Assembly: GCF_025995235.1 (NCBI RefSeq)
Contig: NZ_BAPT01000038.1
Location: 1 to 64,000 of the forward strand
Direction of reading: 5' to 3'
DNA length: 64,000 nucleotides
From: Ameyamaea chiangmaiensis
GTDB taxonomy: Bacteria > Pseudomonadota > Alphaproteobacteria > Acetobacterales > Acetobacteraceae
In this document: positions 36,154 to 45,293 of the stretch, in pieces
Layout: every line of letters begins with the position of its first letter
How positions within the stretch are numbered: position 1 is the first letter of the stretch
Notes under the pieces: model-generated
Database searches by the model: none
What the model saw: only the letters and a program-made list of their open reading frames with translations
What the model was told of the DNA's origin: nothing
Program-made: the position numbers and the translations under genes

Positions 36154-37011
36154 ATGACGCTTCGCGGGAAAATCTATGCGGCGACGGGTGCCGCAACCCT
36201 GATCGCTTTTCTGGCCATGTGGGGGCTTATCCACCACGAGGGCAGGGCGGCCCGGGTCTCCGCCGCGGAAGCGTCGGCGCGGCTTATGGTCGCCCAGGCG
36301 GACGTGACCGATCGCTATACGCGCGAGCAGGTGGCACCGCTTCTCGATCGCGTGGCGGGGGCAAAGGTCGTCTTCATTCCGCAAAGTACCGGTTTTTTCA
36401 CGATCGAGAGCGAGGCCCGGCTTCTGGGCGATGCGCTGCCGGGCTATGGACTCCGGCGTGTGGTGCTGGATTCAACCGGCGTGACGGATGGACCCGATAG
36501 CTGGGAGCGCGATGCCATCATGCGTCTGCGCGGCGAGAAAAAGGGCGAACCCTACAGCGAGATTCGCGCGCCAGGGCGCCTGTCCTACGTCATGCCGCTG
36601 ACGATGAGCGATGGCGTTTGCGCAACCTGTTACACCTCCAAGGCCAGCGCACCGATTGCCATTCGCGATGCGTTTGGCACGGCACACGGTTTTGACCGCA
36701 AGGCCGGCGAAATCGTCGGCGCGACGATCGCCACCGTGCCGGTTCCGCCCGCACCAGCCTCTGAGACAACATGCGTTCTCCTTGCTGCACTGGTGATCGC
36801 CGCGCTGGCGGCGGTCTTTTGCGCCGTGGTGGAAGTCGCGCTGCTGCGTCCGCTTTCGAGAATCGCCGCCGTGGCCGAGCATGTTTCTCTTGGAGTGGAA
36901 GGTGTGGAAGAGTTCGATACGCGCGAACCCGGCGAGCTGGGCGCGCTGGCACTGTCGTTCAACCGTTTGCGCCGCAGCATGGAGAGCGCGATCGCCCTGG
37001 TCGAGTCATGA
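36154..37011 (+). CDS. Membrane sensor with Tll0287-like (DUF3365) domain and HAMP
   Basis: 285 aa. A first transmembrane segment at about 9-26 precedes a periplasmic Tll0287-like domain. A second segment (about 205-226) leads into a HAMP domain (LLRPLSRIAAVAEHVSLG, FDTREPGELGALALSFNRLRRSMES) that ends the protein with no output domain. The periplasmic part has Cys156-Ala-Thr-Cys159-Tyr160: relatives often carry CxxCH here, suggesting haem attachment, but the His is a Tyr. The gene overlaps ppkA (ATGA), so it may signal to the kinase across the membrane. This replaces the TagQRST module of Pseudomonas, in my inference. Confidence 0.75.
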   Translation: MTLRGKIYAATGAATLIAFLAMWGLIHHEGRAARVSAAEASARLMVAQADVTDRYTREQVAPLLDRVAGAKVVFIPQSTGFFTIESEARLLGDALPGYGLRRVVLDSTGVTDGPDSWERDAIMRLRGEKKGEPYSEIRAPGRLSYVMPLTMSDGVCATCYTSKASAPIAIRDAFGTAHGFDRKAGEIVGATIATVPVPPAPASETTCVLLAALVIAALAAVFCAVVEVALLRPLSRIAAVAEHVSLGVEGVEEFDTREPGELGALALSFNRLRRSMESAIALVES

Positions 37012-38837
37012 CGGCGATGGATATTCCCGCGCGCATCGGGCGCTTCCAGATCGAGGCGGTTCTCGGACGCGGCGCGATGGGGGTTGTCTACAAAGGACAT
37101 GACGAGCATATCGATCGTCCGGTCGCCATCAAGCTTATCCGGGCGGACCTGCTGGACGGTGAAGAGCGCGAGAGTTATTTCCGCCGCTTCCAGAACGAGG
37201 CGAAGATCGCCGGACGCTGCGTGCACGCCAACATTGTCGGGCTATACGATTTTTCGTTTCACGAGGGTAATCCCTATCTTGTCATGGAGTATGTGAACGG
37301 GATCGGCCTTCAGCAGGCCCTGCCGCGCGGCTCCCTGCGCAGCGAGGGAGAGGTTCTGCCGATTGCCTTGCAGGTGCTGGACGCCCTCCACTACGCGCAT
37401 GAACGCGGAATCGTGCATCGTGACATCAAGCCGGCCAATATCCTGATTTCGGCTGATGCGAAGCTCAAGATTACCGACTTTGGCATCTCCCGGCTCCTGA
37501 GCACGGAACTGACCATGACGCCGCTGCTGATCGGCACGCCCAGCTATATGTCGCCCGAACAGTGCATGGGCGCGCCGCTTGACGGTCGTTCGGATCTGTT
37601 TTCGCTCGGCTGCGTGTTGTATGAGCTTCTGGCCGGTCAGCGTCCGTTCAAGGGGGCCAATTACACGGACACGATCCTTGGCATCATCAGTCGCTCCCAC
37701 GTGCCCTTGCAGGACATTCGTGACGATCTGTCGCCGCAACTGATTGCGGCCATCGACACCGCTCTGGCCAAGAAGCCTGAAGATCGTTTTCCGGATGCCG
37801 ACACGTTCGGTCGTACCCTGGAACAGGTCATCGGCGGCTCTTTCAGGGTGCCCGCGTTGCCGCCGATTTTCGCCGAAGCGGTGGCAATGTCGCGGGGACG
37901 GCGTACCCCGGAGCACGCGCCTCGTTCGGACGAGTGGAACGACGCCTTCCCGATGGCCGCTGTGGGTGACGATGCCGACACGGTGGTCGTGAACCGGGCC
38001 GCGAGCAAGCTGGAGATGCCGGCTCCCGCTCTCGACCGTTCTTCTGCGGACCGGTCCGGACCGCAGGTGTCGGATGTCTCGGACGACACGCTGGTGTGTC
38101 CGACATCCACGGTGCCGGAGCGGCCCGAACCAGACCACATGAACGTCGCGGAGGCCGTTGGGACGGTCTCGCCACCGGAGGCGGGCGTCGACGCAACGCC
38201 TGATGTCTGGCGGCCCGGGCATGCTGTCGCCCAGCCTGACGCACCTGCGAGCGTCACGGCCACAGGCGACGCGACCGTGGAGGAGACTTCGGACGGCACG
38301 CCACTGACCGACGATGGCGTGCCGGAGTCGCCCCCCCCGTTCACAGCCGTTCCCGATGCGGCCGAGGACGCGCCGCGCGATTGCGTCGATCCTCCGCCCC
38401 CCGATACGGCGCAGACGGCTGTCGTGGCACGATCGGCGTCGGACGATCCAGCTGACCCGACATGTGGAACGTCGATTGGGGTGCCGTTGCCGCATCCTGC
38501 CGGGGAGCCTGTGGCAGAGCCAGTCGTGGGCCACGCCGCCGTGGACGCGGTGGCCGCGACGAGAGGCCCTGTGCCCGTTCAGGCTGTGGCAGAGGTACGT
38601 GCCAACGGGGTGGCGGACGCCGACGACCGGCACGCGTGGCAGGAATGGACGACCATGTGCCTGGTGCGTGTCATCGGCCCGATCGGCCCACTCGTCGTCT
38701 CCCGGCTGGGACGCGACACCGACGCGGAGACTCTTGTCGAACAGTGCTCCTTGTTCATTCGCAATGCGGACGAGCGGGCATCGTTTCTGAGCCTCGTCGC
38801 CGAAGGACCGAACCGGACCGGGAGGCCAGGGCCATGA
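37008..38837 (+). CDS. ppkA: T6SS Ser/Thr protein kinase PpkA
   Basis: 609 aa. Hanks-type kinase domain at about 10-275: glycine loop LGRGAMGVVYKG, Lys42 in AIKLI, HRDIKPANIL (Asp139), DFG at 157-159, and TPSYMSPEQ. A low-complexity Asp/Pro/Ala-rich linker of about 250 residues follows. The last 55 residues (MCLVRVIGPIGPLVVSRLGRDTDAETLVEQCSLFIRNADERASFLSLVAEG) resemble the short C-terminal module found on several bacterial signalling proteins. No transmembrane helix is seen, so membrane input probably comes from the overlapping HAMP protein. Its expected substrate is the FHA protein, or TssL as in Agrobacterium. Confidence 0.92.
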   Translation: MTAMDIPARIGRFQIEAVLGRGAMGVVYKGHDEHIDRPVAIKLIRADLLDGEERESYFRRFQNEAKIAGRCVHANIVGLYDFSFHEGNPYLVMEYVNGIGLQQALPRGSLRSEGEVLPIALQVLDALHYAHERGIVHRDIKPANILISADAKLKITDFGISRLLSTELTMTPLLIGTPSYMSPEQCMGAPLDGRSDLFSLGCVLYELLAGQRPFKGANYTDTILGIISRSHVPLQDIRDDLSPQLIAAIDTALAKKPEDRFPDADTFGRTLEQVIGGSFRVPALPPIFAEAVAMSRGRRTPEHAPRSDEWNDAFPMAAVGDDADTVVVNRAASKLEMPAPALDRSSADRSGPQVSDVSDDTLVCPTSTVPERPEPDHMNVAEAVGTVSPPEAGVDATPDVWRPGHAVAQPDAPASVTATGDATVEETSDGTPLTDDGVPESPPPFTAVPDAAEDAPRDCVDPPPPDTAQTAVVARSASDDPADPTCGTSIGVPLPHPAGEPVAEPVVGHAAVDAVAATRGPVPVQAVAEVRANGVADADDRHAWQEWTTMCLVRVIGPIGPLVVSRLGRDTDAETLVEQCSLFIRNADERASFLSLVAEGPNRTGRPGP

Positions 38838-39063
38838 TCACGCGTGCTGGCCCGACGCCTGAGGAATGGATGCTTGTGCACGTTGAGCCGTCCGCGCCGC
38901 GCCGGTGTTTGCCCAGCGGCCGTTCCGGCCGATGCGGCGGCCGGTGCCGTTCGGATCGGAGAGGGTTGAGCGGCACGGAACGGCGCGGGGCACCCTGCGC
39001 GCCAGCGGGCTGGTCGCGGACCAGTGTTCCATGTTCGGCATGAGAAAGGCTCGAGACCTCTCG

Positions 39064-39777
39064 ATGACGAATTTGCAGGAATACAGCTATTACGCGACCC
39101 ACAAGGGGCCGTTCCGGACCGAGAACCAGGACGCGCTGGTCTGTCGTCCGGATCTGGGCGTCTACGCGGTCGCCGATGGCGCCGGCGGTCACAAGGGAGG
39201 CCGTTACGCGGCCACGACGATTATCGACGCGATCGCAACGATCCCGCCGGATGTGCCCCCCGGAGACAGGCTTGGAACCGTCCGGCGCGCCGTCAACGCG
39301 GCGCACCAGCACCTGCGGGAGCACACGGCGGTCACCGGGGACGATGCCGTCTCGACACTGGTCGTCCTGTTGCTGGCTGGCGATTACTTCGTCGTTCTCT
39401 GGGCCGGGGATTCGCGCGTTTACCTCCGTCGTGACGGCGAAATGATCCAGTTGACCCATGACCATAGCCTTGCGCAGCAGATGGTCGATTCCGGCTCGCT
39501 GTCCCTGATCGAAAGCCGTCACCATCCGAATGCCAACATCATCACGCGCGCGGTTGGCGGTGCGGAGGCGGAGCTCAAGCTCGACAAGCGTACGGGCGTC
39601 GTTCTGCCGCAGGATCGCTTCCTGTTGTGCAGTGATGGCCTGTTGAAGACGATGGACGAGGACGAAATCAGCTATTTCCTCGGACAGGACGGCGACGTTG
39701 CGGAGCGTATGCTCGCTACGGCCCTGCGGCGGCGTGCGCGCGACAACGTGTCCGCCGTGGTGGTCGTGCGTCCATGA
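39064..39777 (+). CDS. pppA: PP2C-type phosphatase PppA
   Basis: 237 aa with all metal-binding motifs of bacterial PPM/PP2C phosphatases: RTENQDALV (Asp23), VADGAGGHKGG (Asp38), VSTLVVLLLAGDYFVVLWAGDSRVYLRRDGE, LCSDGL and ARDNVSAVVV near the end. It should remove the PpkA phosphorylation and reset the T6SS. The start is uncertain: ATG 39064 opens the conserved domain, with ATG 39040 and 39031 also in frame. About 225 bases lie between ppkA and this start. Its stop overlaps the VirG-like gene (ATGA). Confidence 0.92.
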   Translation: MTNLQEYSYYATHKGPFRTENQDALVCRPDLGVYAVADGAGGHKGGRYAATTIIDAIATIPPDVPPGDRLGTVRRAVNAAHQHLREHTAVTGDDAVSTLVVLLLAGDYFVVLWAGDSRVYLRRDGEMIQLTHDHSLAQQMVDSGSLSLIESRHHPNANIITRAVGGAEAELKLDKRTGVVLPQDRFLLCSDGLLKTMDEDEISYFLGQDGDVAERMLATALRRRARDNVSAVVVVRP

Positions 39778-40604
39778 CGGAGGTGGAGCTGTCCTCCGGG
39801 GCCGGCACTCTTCCCAGGACGGACGGGTTGTCGGTTGTCCTGATCGACGACGATCACGAATTCCGTTCGGCGATCGGCAATTATCTGGCGATGAACGGGA
39901 TAGAGGTGTGGTCGTCCAGTGGCCCCGAAGGTCTGCACGACGCGGCACCGGACTGGTCCCGGACCGTTATCGTCCTCGACCTTCAGCTGGGCGGCCTGGA
40001 CGGGATTGATGTCATGCGCTCCCTGCGGGCCGCGACGGACGCGCCGATCATTCTGGTGACGGGCCATCGAATTTCGGAGATGGACCGTGTCATCGGGCTC
40101 GAGCTGGGAGCTGACGATTACCTTGTCAAGCCGTTCGGGCCCCGGGAACTGCTTGCCCGGATCCGTGTTCAGGCGCGCCGGTATCAGGAATTTTGCTCTG
40201 TCCGGGACGGACAGGGCACGCGCGCGGAGCCGGAGGACCTCAAGAGTGCGGGCGGCCGACGCATCTATGCCTTCAGTGGTTGGGAACTCGACCGGCGTCT
40301 TCGGATTCTCAAGGATCCGTCCGGCCATGTCGTCAAACTGACAAAAGGCGATTTCGCGCTTCTGCTGGCGTTTCTCGACGCCCCCGGCCGGCCGCTATCG
40401 CGCGAATATCTGCTGAACGCCACGCGGGTGCATGAAGACGTGTTCGACCGCAGCGTCGACGTCCAGATCCTCCGTCTCCGGCGACGCTTCGACAAGGGCG
40501 GGGGCGCCGGAGGACGGAGCGGGCGCGAGATCATCCGGACTGATCGCGGCTCGGGCTACGTCTTTACGCTTTCGGTCGATGTGGAGTCCGGCGACGGTTC
40601 GTGA
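39774..40604 (+). CDS. VirG-like OmpR-family response regulator
   Basis: 276 aa. The receiver (about 20-135) has acidic residues Asp25-27, the phosphoacceptor Asp69 (VIVLDLQLGG) and Lys119 (LVKPF). The winged-helix domain contains VKLTKGDFALLLAFLDAPGRPLSREYLLNATRV and FDRSVDVQILRLRRRF. These parallel the VirG regions VKLTAGEFNLLLAFL, LSREQLLIASRV and YDRSIDVLILRLRRKL. It is therefore closer to VirG than to generic OmpR proteins. The likely kinase is the VirA-like protein, and the likely target is the vir-box-like site in the tssA/tssH promoter region. It overlaps pppA by ATGA and ends the regulatory operon. Confidence 0.9.
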   Translation: MTEVELSSGAGTLPRTDGLSVVLIDDDHEFRSAIGNYLAMNGIEVWSSSGPEGLHDAAPDWSRTVIVLDLQLGGLDGIDVMRSLRAATDAPIILVTGHRISEMDRVIGLELGADDYLVKPFGPRELLARIRVQARRYQEFCSVRDGQGTRAEPEDLKSAGGRRIYAFSGWELDRRLRILKDPSGHVVKLTKGDFALLLAFLDAPGRPLSREYLLNATRVHEDVFDRSVDVQILRLRRRFDKGGGAGGRSGREIIRTDRGSGYVFTLSVDVESGDGS

Positions 40605-40732
40605 TTTTGGTAATGGGCGGTGCGTCACGCGGACGCGTTGACCACCGGATGCCTATAACGCTTCCGCGGCGAGAGGTGTCCTCCCATAGGTGGCCGGTAT
40701 CCTGACAGCCGCCACGCTGCTTTCAGGCCCAC

Positions 40733-41716
40733 TCACGGAATCAACACGGCGGCGCCGTCGAAGCGGCCGTATCGAAGATCATCCAGCGCCTGGTTGGCGT
40801 CTTTCAGGGCGTAAGGCGTGTTCGTGACCCGGATCCCGATGTCCGGCGCGATCCTGAGGAAGTCCAGACCGTCCTGTCGGGTGAGGTTGGCGACGGAGAC
40901 GATTTCGCGCTCCTCCCACAGCGCGTCGTAGGAAAACGCCGGGATATCGCTCATGTGAATCCCGCCGCAGACGACCTTTCCCCCCTTGCGGACGGCCTTG
41001 AGGCCAGCGGGCACCAGAGCGCCGACGGGTGCGAACAAAATGACGGCGTCGAGCGGGTCAGGCGGTTCCTCGTCCGAGCCCCCGGCCCAGACGGCCCCGA
41101 GCGAACGGGCGAAGGCCTGCTTTTGGGTGTCCCCCGGCGACGTGAAGGCGTACACGTCGCGTCCCTGCCAGCGGAGAACCTGCGTGATGATGTGGGCGGC
41201 GGCGCCAAAGCCGTACAGGCCGACTTTCTGTCCGGAGCCGGCCTTGTTGAGGCAGCGCCAGCCGATCAGCCCGGCGCAGAGCAGGGGGGCCAGATCCCTG
41301 TCGTCGCCCTTGTCGCCCATCGGAAACGCATAGCGCGCATCGGCGACCGTCATCGTGGCGTAGCCGCCATTGCGGGTGAAACCGGTGAAGAGGGGATGAT
41401 CGCACAGATTTTCCATCCCGTGCGTGCAGTAATGGCAGCGCCCGCAGGTATGACCGAGCCACGGCACACCGACCCTCTCGCCCACGGACAGGCCGGTGAC
41501 GTCCTGGCCGATCCGGTCGATCCGGCCGACGATCTCATGACCCGGGATGACGGGCAGCATTGCATGGGCCAGCTCGCCGTCCGTGACATGCAGGTCCGTC
41601 CGGCACACGCCGCACGCGCCGATGCGGATGCGGATCTCATTCGGCCCGGGCTCCGGGTCCGGAAGCTCGACCCACTCGAGCGGCGTGTGATGGGCTTTCA
41701 ACTGCATGGCAAACAT
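40733..41716 (-). CDS. Zinc-dependent alcohol dehydrogenase (AdhA-like)
   Basis: 327 aa, medium-chain zinc dehydrogenase. Catalytic zinc ligands: Cys38 (GVCRTD) and His60-Glu61 (PGHEIVG). Structural zinc cysteines: 91, 94, 97 and 105 (CGRCHYC and ENLC). The nucleotide-binding turn is GLYGFGAAAHI. It oxidises or reduces primary alcohols and aldehydes with NAD(P). Length and motifs fit the AdhA/AdhP-like 'cinnamyl' branch common in acetic acid bacteria. It faces the VirG-like gene tail to tail, with about 130 bases between, and stands alone upstream of the transhydrogenase genes. Confidence 0.9.
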   Translation of the reverse strand: MFAMQLKAHHTPLEWVELPDPEPGPNEIRIRIGACGVCRTDLHVTDGELAHAMLPVIPGHEIVGRIDRIGQDVTGLSVGERVGVPWLGHTCGRCHYCTHGMENLCDHPLFTGFTRNGGYATMTVADARYAFPMGDKGDDRDLAPLLCAGLIGWRCLNKAGSGQKVGLYGFGAAAHIITQVLRWQGRDVYAFTSPGDTQKQAFARSLGAVWAGGSDEEPPDPLDAVILFAPVGALVPAGLKAVRKGGKVVCGGIHMSDIPAFSYDALWEEREIVSVANLTRQDGLDFLRIAPDIGIRVTNTPYALKDANQALDDLRYGRFDGAAVLIP

Positions 41717-41934
41717 GGGTAGTGACTCCCTGTGCTTTCACGGCGGCACGTCGGGCCGTCCTGTGCCGCGATCACGTCCGGCCGCACGTGTCCCACGCCA
41801 ACGTGGACGGCAATGCGGCCCATCGTCGACGACAACTCTGACCCCGACCGGTCCGGGGGACGTCGTGCCGAAGCCGGTTACACGCGTGGCCTCTGGGGGC
41901 AAAGGCCGTTCTTGGCACGCCCATGTCGCAGGCC

Positions 41935-43359
41935 TTACGACGACGTCGCGAGGCCCTTGACCGTCTCGACCATTTTGGACAGCACGGCCTGCGCGTCCCC
42001 GAAGACCATAGCGCAATTGTCCTGAAAGAAGAGCGGGTTCTGAACGGCGGAATAGCCCATGCCCATGCCGCGTTTGATGACGAACAGCTGACGGGCCTTG
42101 TCGGCGTTGAGAATTGGCATGCCATAGATCGGAGACGACTTATCCGTCCGCGCGGACGGGTTGACCACGTCGTTCGCCCCGATGATGAGGGCGACATCGG
42201 TGTCGCCGAAACTGTCGTTGATGTCCTCCATGTCGTAGATCATGTCGTACGGCACACCGGCTTCGGCAAGCAGCACGTTCATGTGGCCGGGCATACGGCC
42301 CGCGACCGGATGGATGGCGAATTTCACGTCGACGCCGGCCGCCTGGAGCAGCTTGACGAATTCGTACAGCTTGCCCTGGGCCTGCGCGACCGCCAGCCCG
42401 TACCCTGGCACGATGATGACCGTGGAGGCATAGCGCATCGTGGTCGCGGCGTCGCCGGGGCTGACCGACTTGGCGTCCTTCTGCGGACCCGCGGCCGCGG
42501 TCGCCGCGACCTCGCCGAAATTGCTGAACAGAACATTGGAGATGGACCGGTTCATGCCCCTGGCCATCATGACCGTTAGCAGCGTGCCCGCCGAGCCCAC
42601 GACCATGCCCGCGATCATCAGGGCCGGCTCGGCCATGACATACCCCTCGAGTCCGACCGCAAGACCGGTGAAGGCGTTATACAGCGAGATCACGACCGGC
42701 ATGTCCGCGCCACCGATCGGAAGGGTCATGCAGATGCCGCACAGCAGCGCGCCGGCGAAGAACAGCAGGGCCATCAGGCCGCCCCCGGGCTGGTGATACT
42801 GCGCGACCGCGAGGACGCCCAGTACGAGGGTCAGCACGAACACGACCGCATTGACGATGCGCTGGCCACCAAAGCGCAGGGGCCTGTTCATCCGGCCATC
42901 GAGCTTGGCCCACGCGATCAGCGACCCGGAGAGGGACATACTGCCGATCAGGCCACCCGCGACCGTGACCAGAAGCTGGCCGATGCCCGTGTCCGTCGGG
43001 CCGGTCAGCGCGATGACCGACACGGCCGCCGCCGCACCGCCGCCCATGCCGTTGAACAGGGCGACCATCTGCGGCATCGCCGTCATGGCGACGCTGCGGC
43101 CTTTCCAGCCGGCCCAGCCCCCACCGATGACCAGCGCGAGGATGGCCAGGAAGACGTTCACCACGATGTGCGGGCGCGCGGCGTCGGACACGCCGAAAAT
43201 CTGCAGAAAGCTCGCCGCGACGACGAACAGCATTCCCCACCCGGCCGTCACGATCCCCGATACGGCCGTGACCGGGGACGACATGCGCTTGAGCCCGTAG
43301 ACAAGCAGCCCCGAGGCGATCAGGCCGCTGAGCGCGACACAGTAGGCAAGGACGATCAT
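41935..43359 (-). CDS. pntB: NAD(P) transhydrogenase subunit beta
   Basis: 474 aa. The first half has eight to nine membrane segments (domain II). The C-terminal half is the NADP(H)-binding domain III with VIIVPGYGLAVAQAQGKLYEFVKLLQ, KFAIHPVAGRMPGHMNVLLAEA, and DVALIIGANDVVNPSAR, then IYGMPILNADKARQLFVIKRGMGMGYSAVQNPLF. It couples proton entry to NADPH formation from NADH. It is the last gene of pntAA-pntAB-pntB and overlaps pntAB by ATGA. Confidence 0.95.
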   Translation of the reverse strand: MIVLAYCVALSGLIASGLLVYGLKRMSSPVTAVSGIVTAGWGMLFVVAASFLQIFGVSDAARPHIVVNVFLAILALVIGGGWAGWKGRSVAMTAMPQMVALFNGMGGGAAAAVSVIALTGPTDTGIGQLLVTVAGGLIGSMSLSGSLIAWAKLDGRMNRPLRFGGQRIVNAVVFVLTLVLGVLAVAQYHQPGGGLMALLFFAGALLCGICMTLPIGGADMPVVISLYNAFTGLAVGLEGYVMAEPALMIAGMVVGSAGTLLTVMMARGMNRSISNVLFSNFGEVAATAAAGPQKDAKSVSPGDAATTMRYASTVIIVPGYGLAVAQAQGKLYEFVKLLQAAGVDVKFAIHPVAGRMPGHMNVLLAEAGVPYDMIYDMEDINDSFGDTDVALIIGANDVVNPSARTDKSSPIYGMPILNADKARQLFVIKRGMGMGYSAVQNPLFFQDNCAMVFGDAQAVLSKMVETVKGLATSS

Positions 43360-43694
43360 GATCTGGCTCCCGTCACCGGCATACCCTGCGCAGGAGCGGC
43401 AGGTTTGGTGCTGGGCTTGAACATCGCGAGCATCCGGTCGGTGACGACATACCCGCCGACCACGTTGCCGGCGCCGAGCATGACGCCCAGAAAGCCGATG
43501 ACTTGTTCCAGAACGGATGACGCGTTGAACAGGGCGCCCAGCGCGCCGACCACCACGATGCCATGGACGAAGTTCGAACCGGACATGAGGGGCGTGTGCA
43601 GGATCGACGGCACGCGGCTGATGACCTCGTAACCCGTGAAGGCCGCGAGCATGAAGATATAGAGGGCGATGACAAAGGTCATGGCGGTGATCAT
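43356..43694 (-). CDS. pntAB: NAD(P) transhydrogenase subunit alpha, membrane part
   Basis: 112 aa with three to four hydrophobic segments (FVIALYIFMLAAFTGYEVISRVP, SNFVHGIVVVGALGALF, VIGFLGVMLGAGNVVGGYVVTDRMLAMF). It is the separate membrane-domain alpha-2 subunit seen in alphaproteobacterial transhydrogenases, whereas E. coli PntA is one chain. It overlaps both neighbours (ATGA). Confidence 0.93.
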   Translation of the reverse strand: MITAMTFVIALYIFMLAAFTGYEVISRVPSILHTPLMSGSNFVHGIVVVGALGALFNASSVLEQVIGFLGVMLGAGNVVGGYVVTDRMLAMFKPSTKPAAPAQGMPVTGARS

Positions 43695-44911
43695 CGGACG
43701 GTCTCCTTCCCGGTATGGCCGGTGTCAGGCGTCACGGCAGGGGCGGGGGCAGGCGGGGCGACGGGGGGCGGAGCGGGCGACGTCGGGTCGATCGCGGCGC
43801 GGACGCCGTCATTGGTGATGTAGCCGTCATGCGTCAGGGCGGTGCCGGCGATGACCTCGTCGGTGAAATCGGGGGCTAGACCATGCTCTTTGGTGATGAG
43901 CTGCTGAAGCAGATGCATGATGTTCTTGGCGTAGAGTTCACTGGCCTGTTCGGCGAGCATGGACGCCACGTTGACGGGTCCCACGATGGTCGCCGGGCCG
44001 ACGCGCACGGTCTGCCCCGCCACGGTGCCTTCGCAGTTGCCGCCGCCTTCCGCGCCGAGATCGATGATAACGGCACCGGGTTTCATGGCGCTTATCTGCT
44101 CCGCGTCGATCAGGCGGGGCGCGCGTTTGCCGGGAACGGCGGCGGTCGTGACGATCAGGTCCGAGCGGGCGATGTGCTCGCTGAGAATCGTGCGGACCTT
44201 GTGTTTTTCGTCGTCGGTCAGTTCCCGGGCATAGCCGCCCTGGCCTGTGGCGTCGACGCCGGTATCGACGAACTTCGCACCCAGCGACTGGGCCTCCTCC
44301 CGGGTTTCGGGGCGAACGTCATAGCCTTCCGTGACGGCTCCGAGCCGCTTGGCGGTCGCCAGGGCCTGAAGCCCGGCCACGCCGAGGCCCATGACCAGCA
44401 CCTGTGCAGCGCGCAGCGAGCCCACGGCGGTGGTCATCATGGGCAGAATCTTGGGCATGTGCACCGCGCCCATCAGCACGGCGTAATACCCGGCCAGTGT
44501 GGCCTGACTGGACAGGGCGTCCATGGCCTGCGCGCGGGAGATGCGGGGCACCAGTTCCATGGCGAAGCCGGTGATTTTGCCGTCCCGCAGGGCTTTCACC
44601 AGATCGGGATTGTTGCGTCCGTAGACGAAGGACACAAGGACGGAGCCCGGCTTCATGGCCCTGACGGTGTCAAGGGATGGCGGCTGCACGGCCAATACGA
44701 TATCCGCGTCCGCCAGCAGCGCGTTCCGGTCCGGTGATACGGAGACACCGGTGTAGGCATTGTCGGGATAGGACGATGCCAGGCCGGCACCGGTCTCCAT
44801 CGAAAAGGCGATTCCGAGCGGCGCCAGCTTTTCGACGACTTGCGGGATGAGCGCCACGCGACGTTCGCCGCCTTCGTCGCGTTCCTTGAGGACGGAAATC
44901 TTGACAGTCAT
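43691..44911 (-). CDS. pntAA: NAD(P) transhydrogenase subunit alpha, NAD-binding part
   Basis: 406 aa, domain I. Evident motifs are KERDEGGERRVALIPQVVEKL at the N-terminus, GSLRAAQVLVMGLGVAGLQALATAKRLGAVTEGYDVRPE (NAD-binding Rossmann turn), ARSDLIVTTAAVPGKRAPRLI and MKPGAVIIDLGAEGGGNCE. It resembles alanine dehydrogenase, as expected for the family. A Pro/Ala-rich tail of about 35 residues (PTSPAPPPVAPPAPAPAV) ends it. First gene of the three-gene operon; its product supplies NADPH from the NADH made by the many oxidations typical of acetic acid bacteria. Confidence 0.95.
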   Translation of the reverse strand: MTVKISVLKERDEGGERRVALIPQVVEKLAPLGIAFSMETGAGLASSYPDNAYTGVSVSPDRNALLADADIVLAVQPPSLDTVRAMKPGSVLVSFVYGRNNPDLVKALRDGKITGFAMELVPRISRAQAMDALSSQATLAGYYAVLMGAVHMPKILPMMTTAVGSLRAAQVLVMGLGVAGLQALATAKRLGAVTEGYDVRPETREEAQSLGAKFVDTGVDATGQGGYARELTDDEKHKVRTILSEHIARSDLIVTTAAVPGKRAPRLIDAEQISAMKPGAVIIDLGAEGGGNCEGTVAGQTVRVGPATIVGPVNVASMLAEQASELYAKNIMHLLQQLITKEHGLAPDFTDEVIAGTALTHDGYITNDGVRAAIDPTSPAPPPVAPPAPAPAVTPDTGHTGKETVR

Positions 44912-45293
44912 TGGCTATGATCCTGGGTCTGTCGTCATGGCGCGGTGTTGCCGGAGAGTGGCACAACATCGAGGTTGCGCCTTGCTTGGTACGACGATGC
45001 CATGGCCCCGGGTCCGAGGGCATTGATGGAGGTCAAGGCTGTGACGCCTCCGGGCACGGGCACCGTTTGACGTCGGTGTCGCGATGACGCGACTTTACTG
45101 TCCGGCCGCCGACCGTCCATGCCGCGTGACGTGCCCGATCCCGCATGCACCTGATCGACACGCGGCGAACAGGCCACCAGTTGAAACGGTGTGCCGGAAC
45201 GAGGGCGGACGGAGGCGCTGCTCCCCCATACGATAGAAGCGGATGTGGCTCGACTGGCTTTTTACAGGGGCTCGCCGCACGGGGTGTCCTGCC
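44912..45293. other. Spacer between pntAA and sdaA
   Basis: About 380 bases. It should contain the pnt promoter and the 3' end of the serine dehydratase transcript. I saw no gene, no riboswitch-like structure and no convincing terminator. Confidence 0.4.

Noticed and set aside
38834..39043. A 69-codon frame starting with an ATGA overlap after ppkA
   Set aside because: The first 22 codons look plausible, but the rest is Cys/Arg/Gly-rich and fits a chance frame. The neighbouring frame continues into the pppA upstream region without support either.
42014..42019. CAATTG as a vir box
   Set aside because: Inside pntB, with flanks that do not match the consensus.
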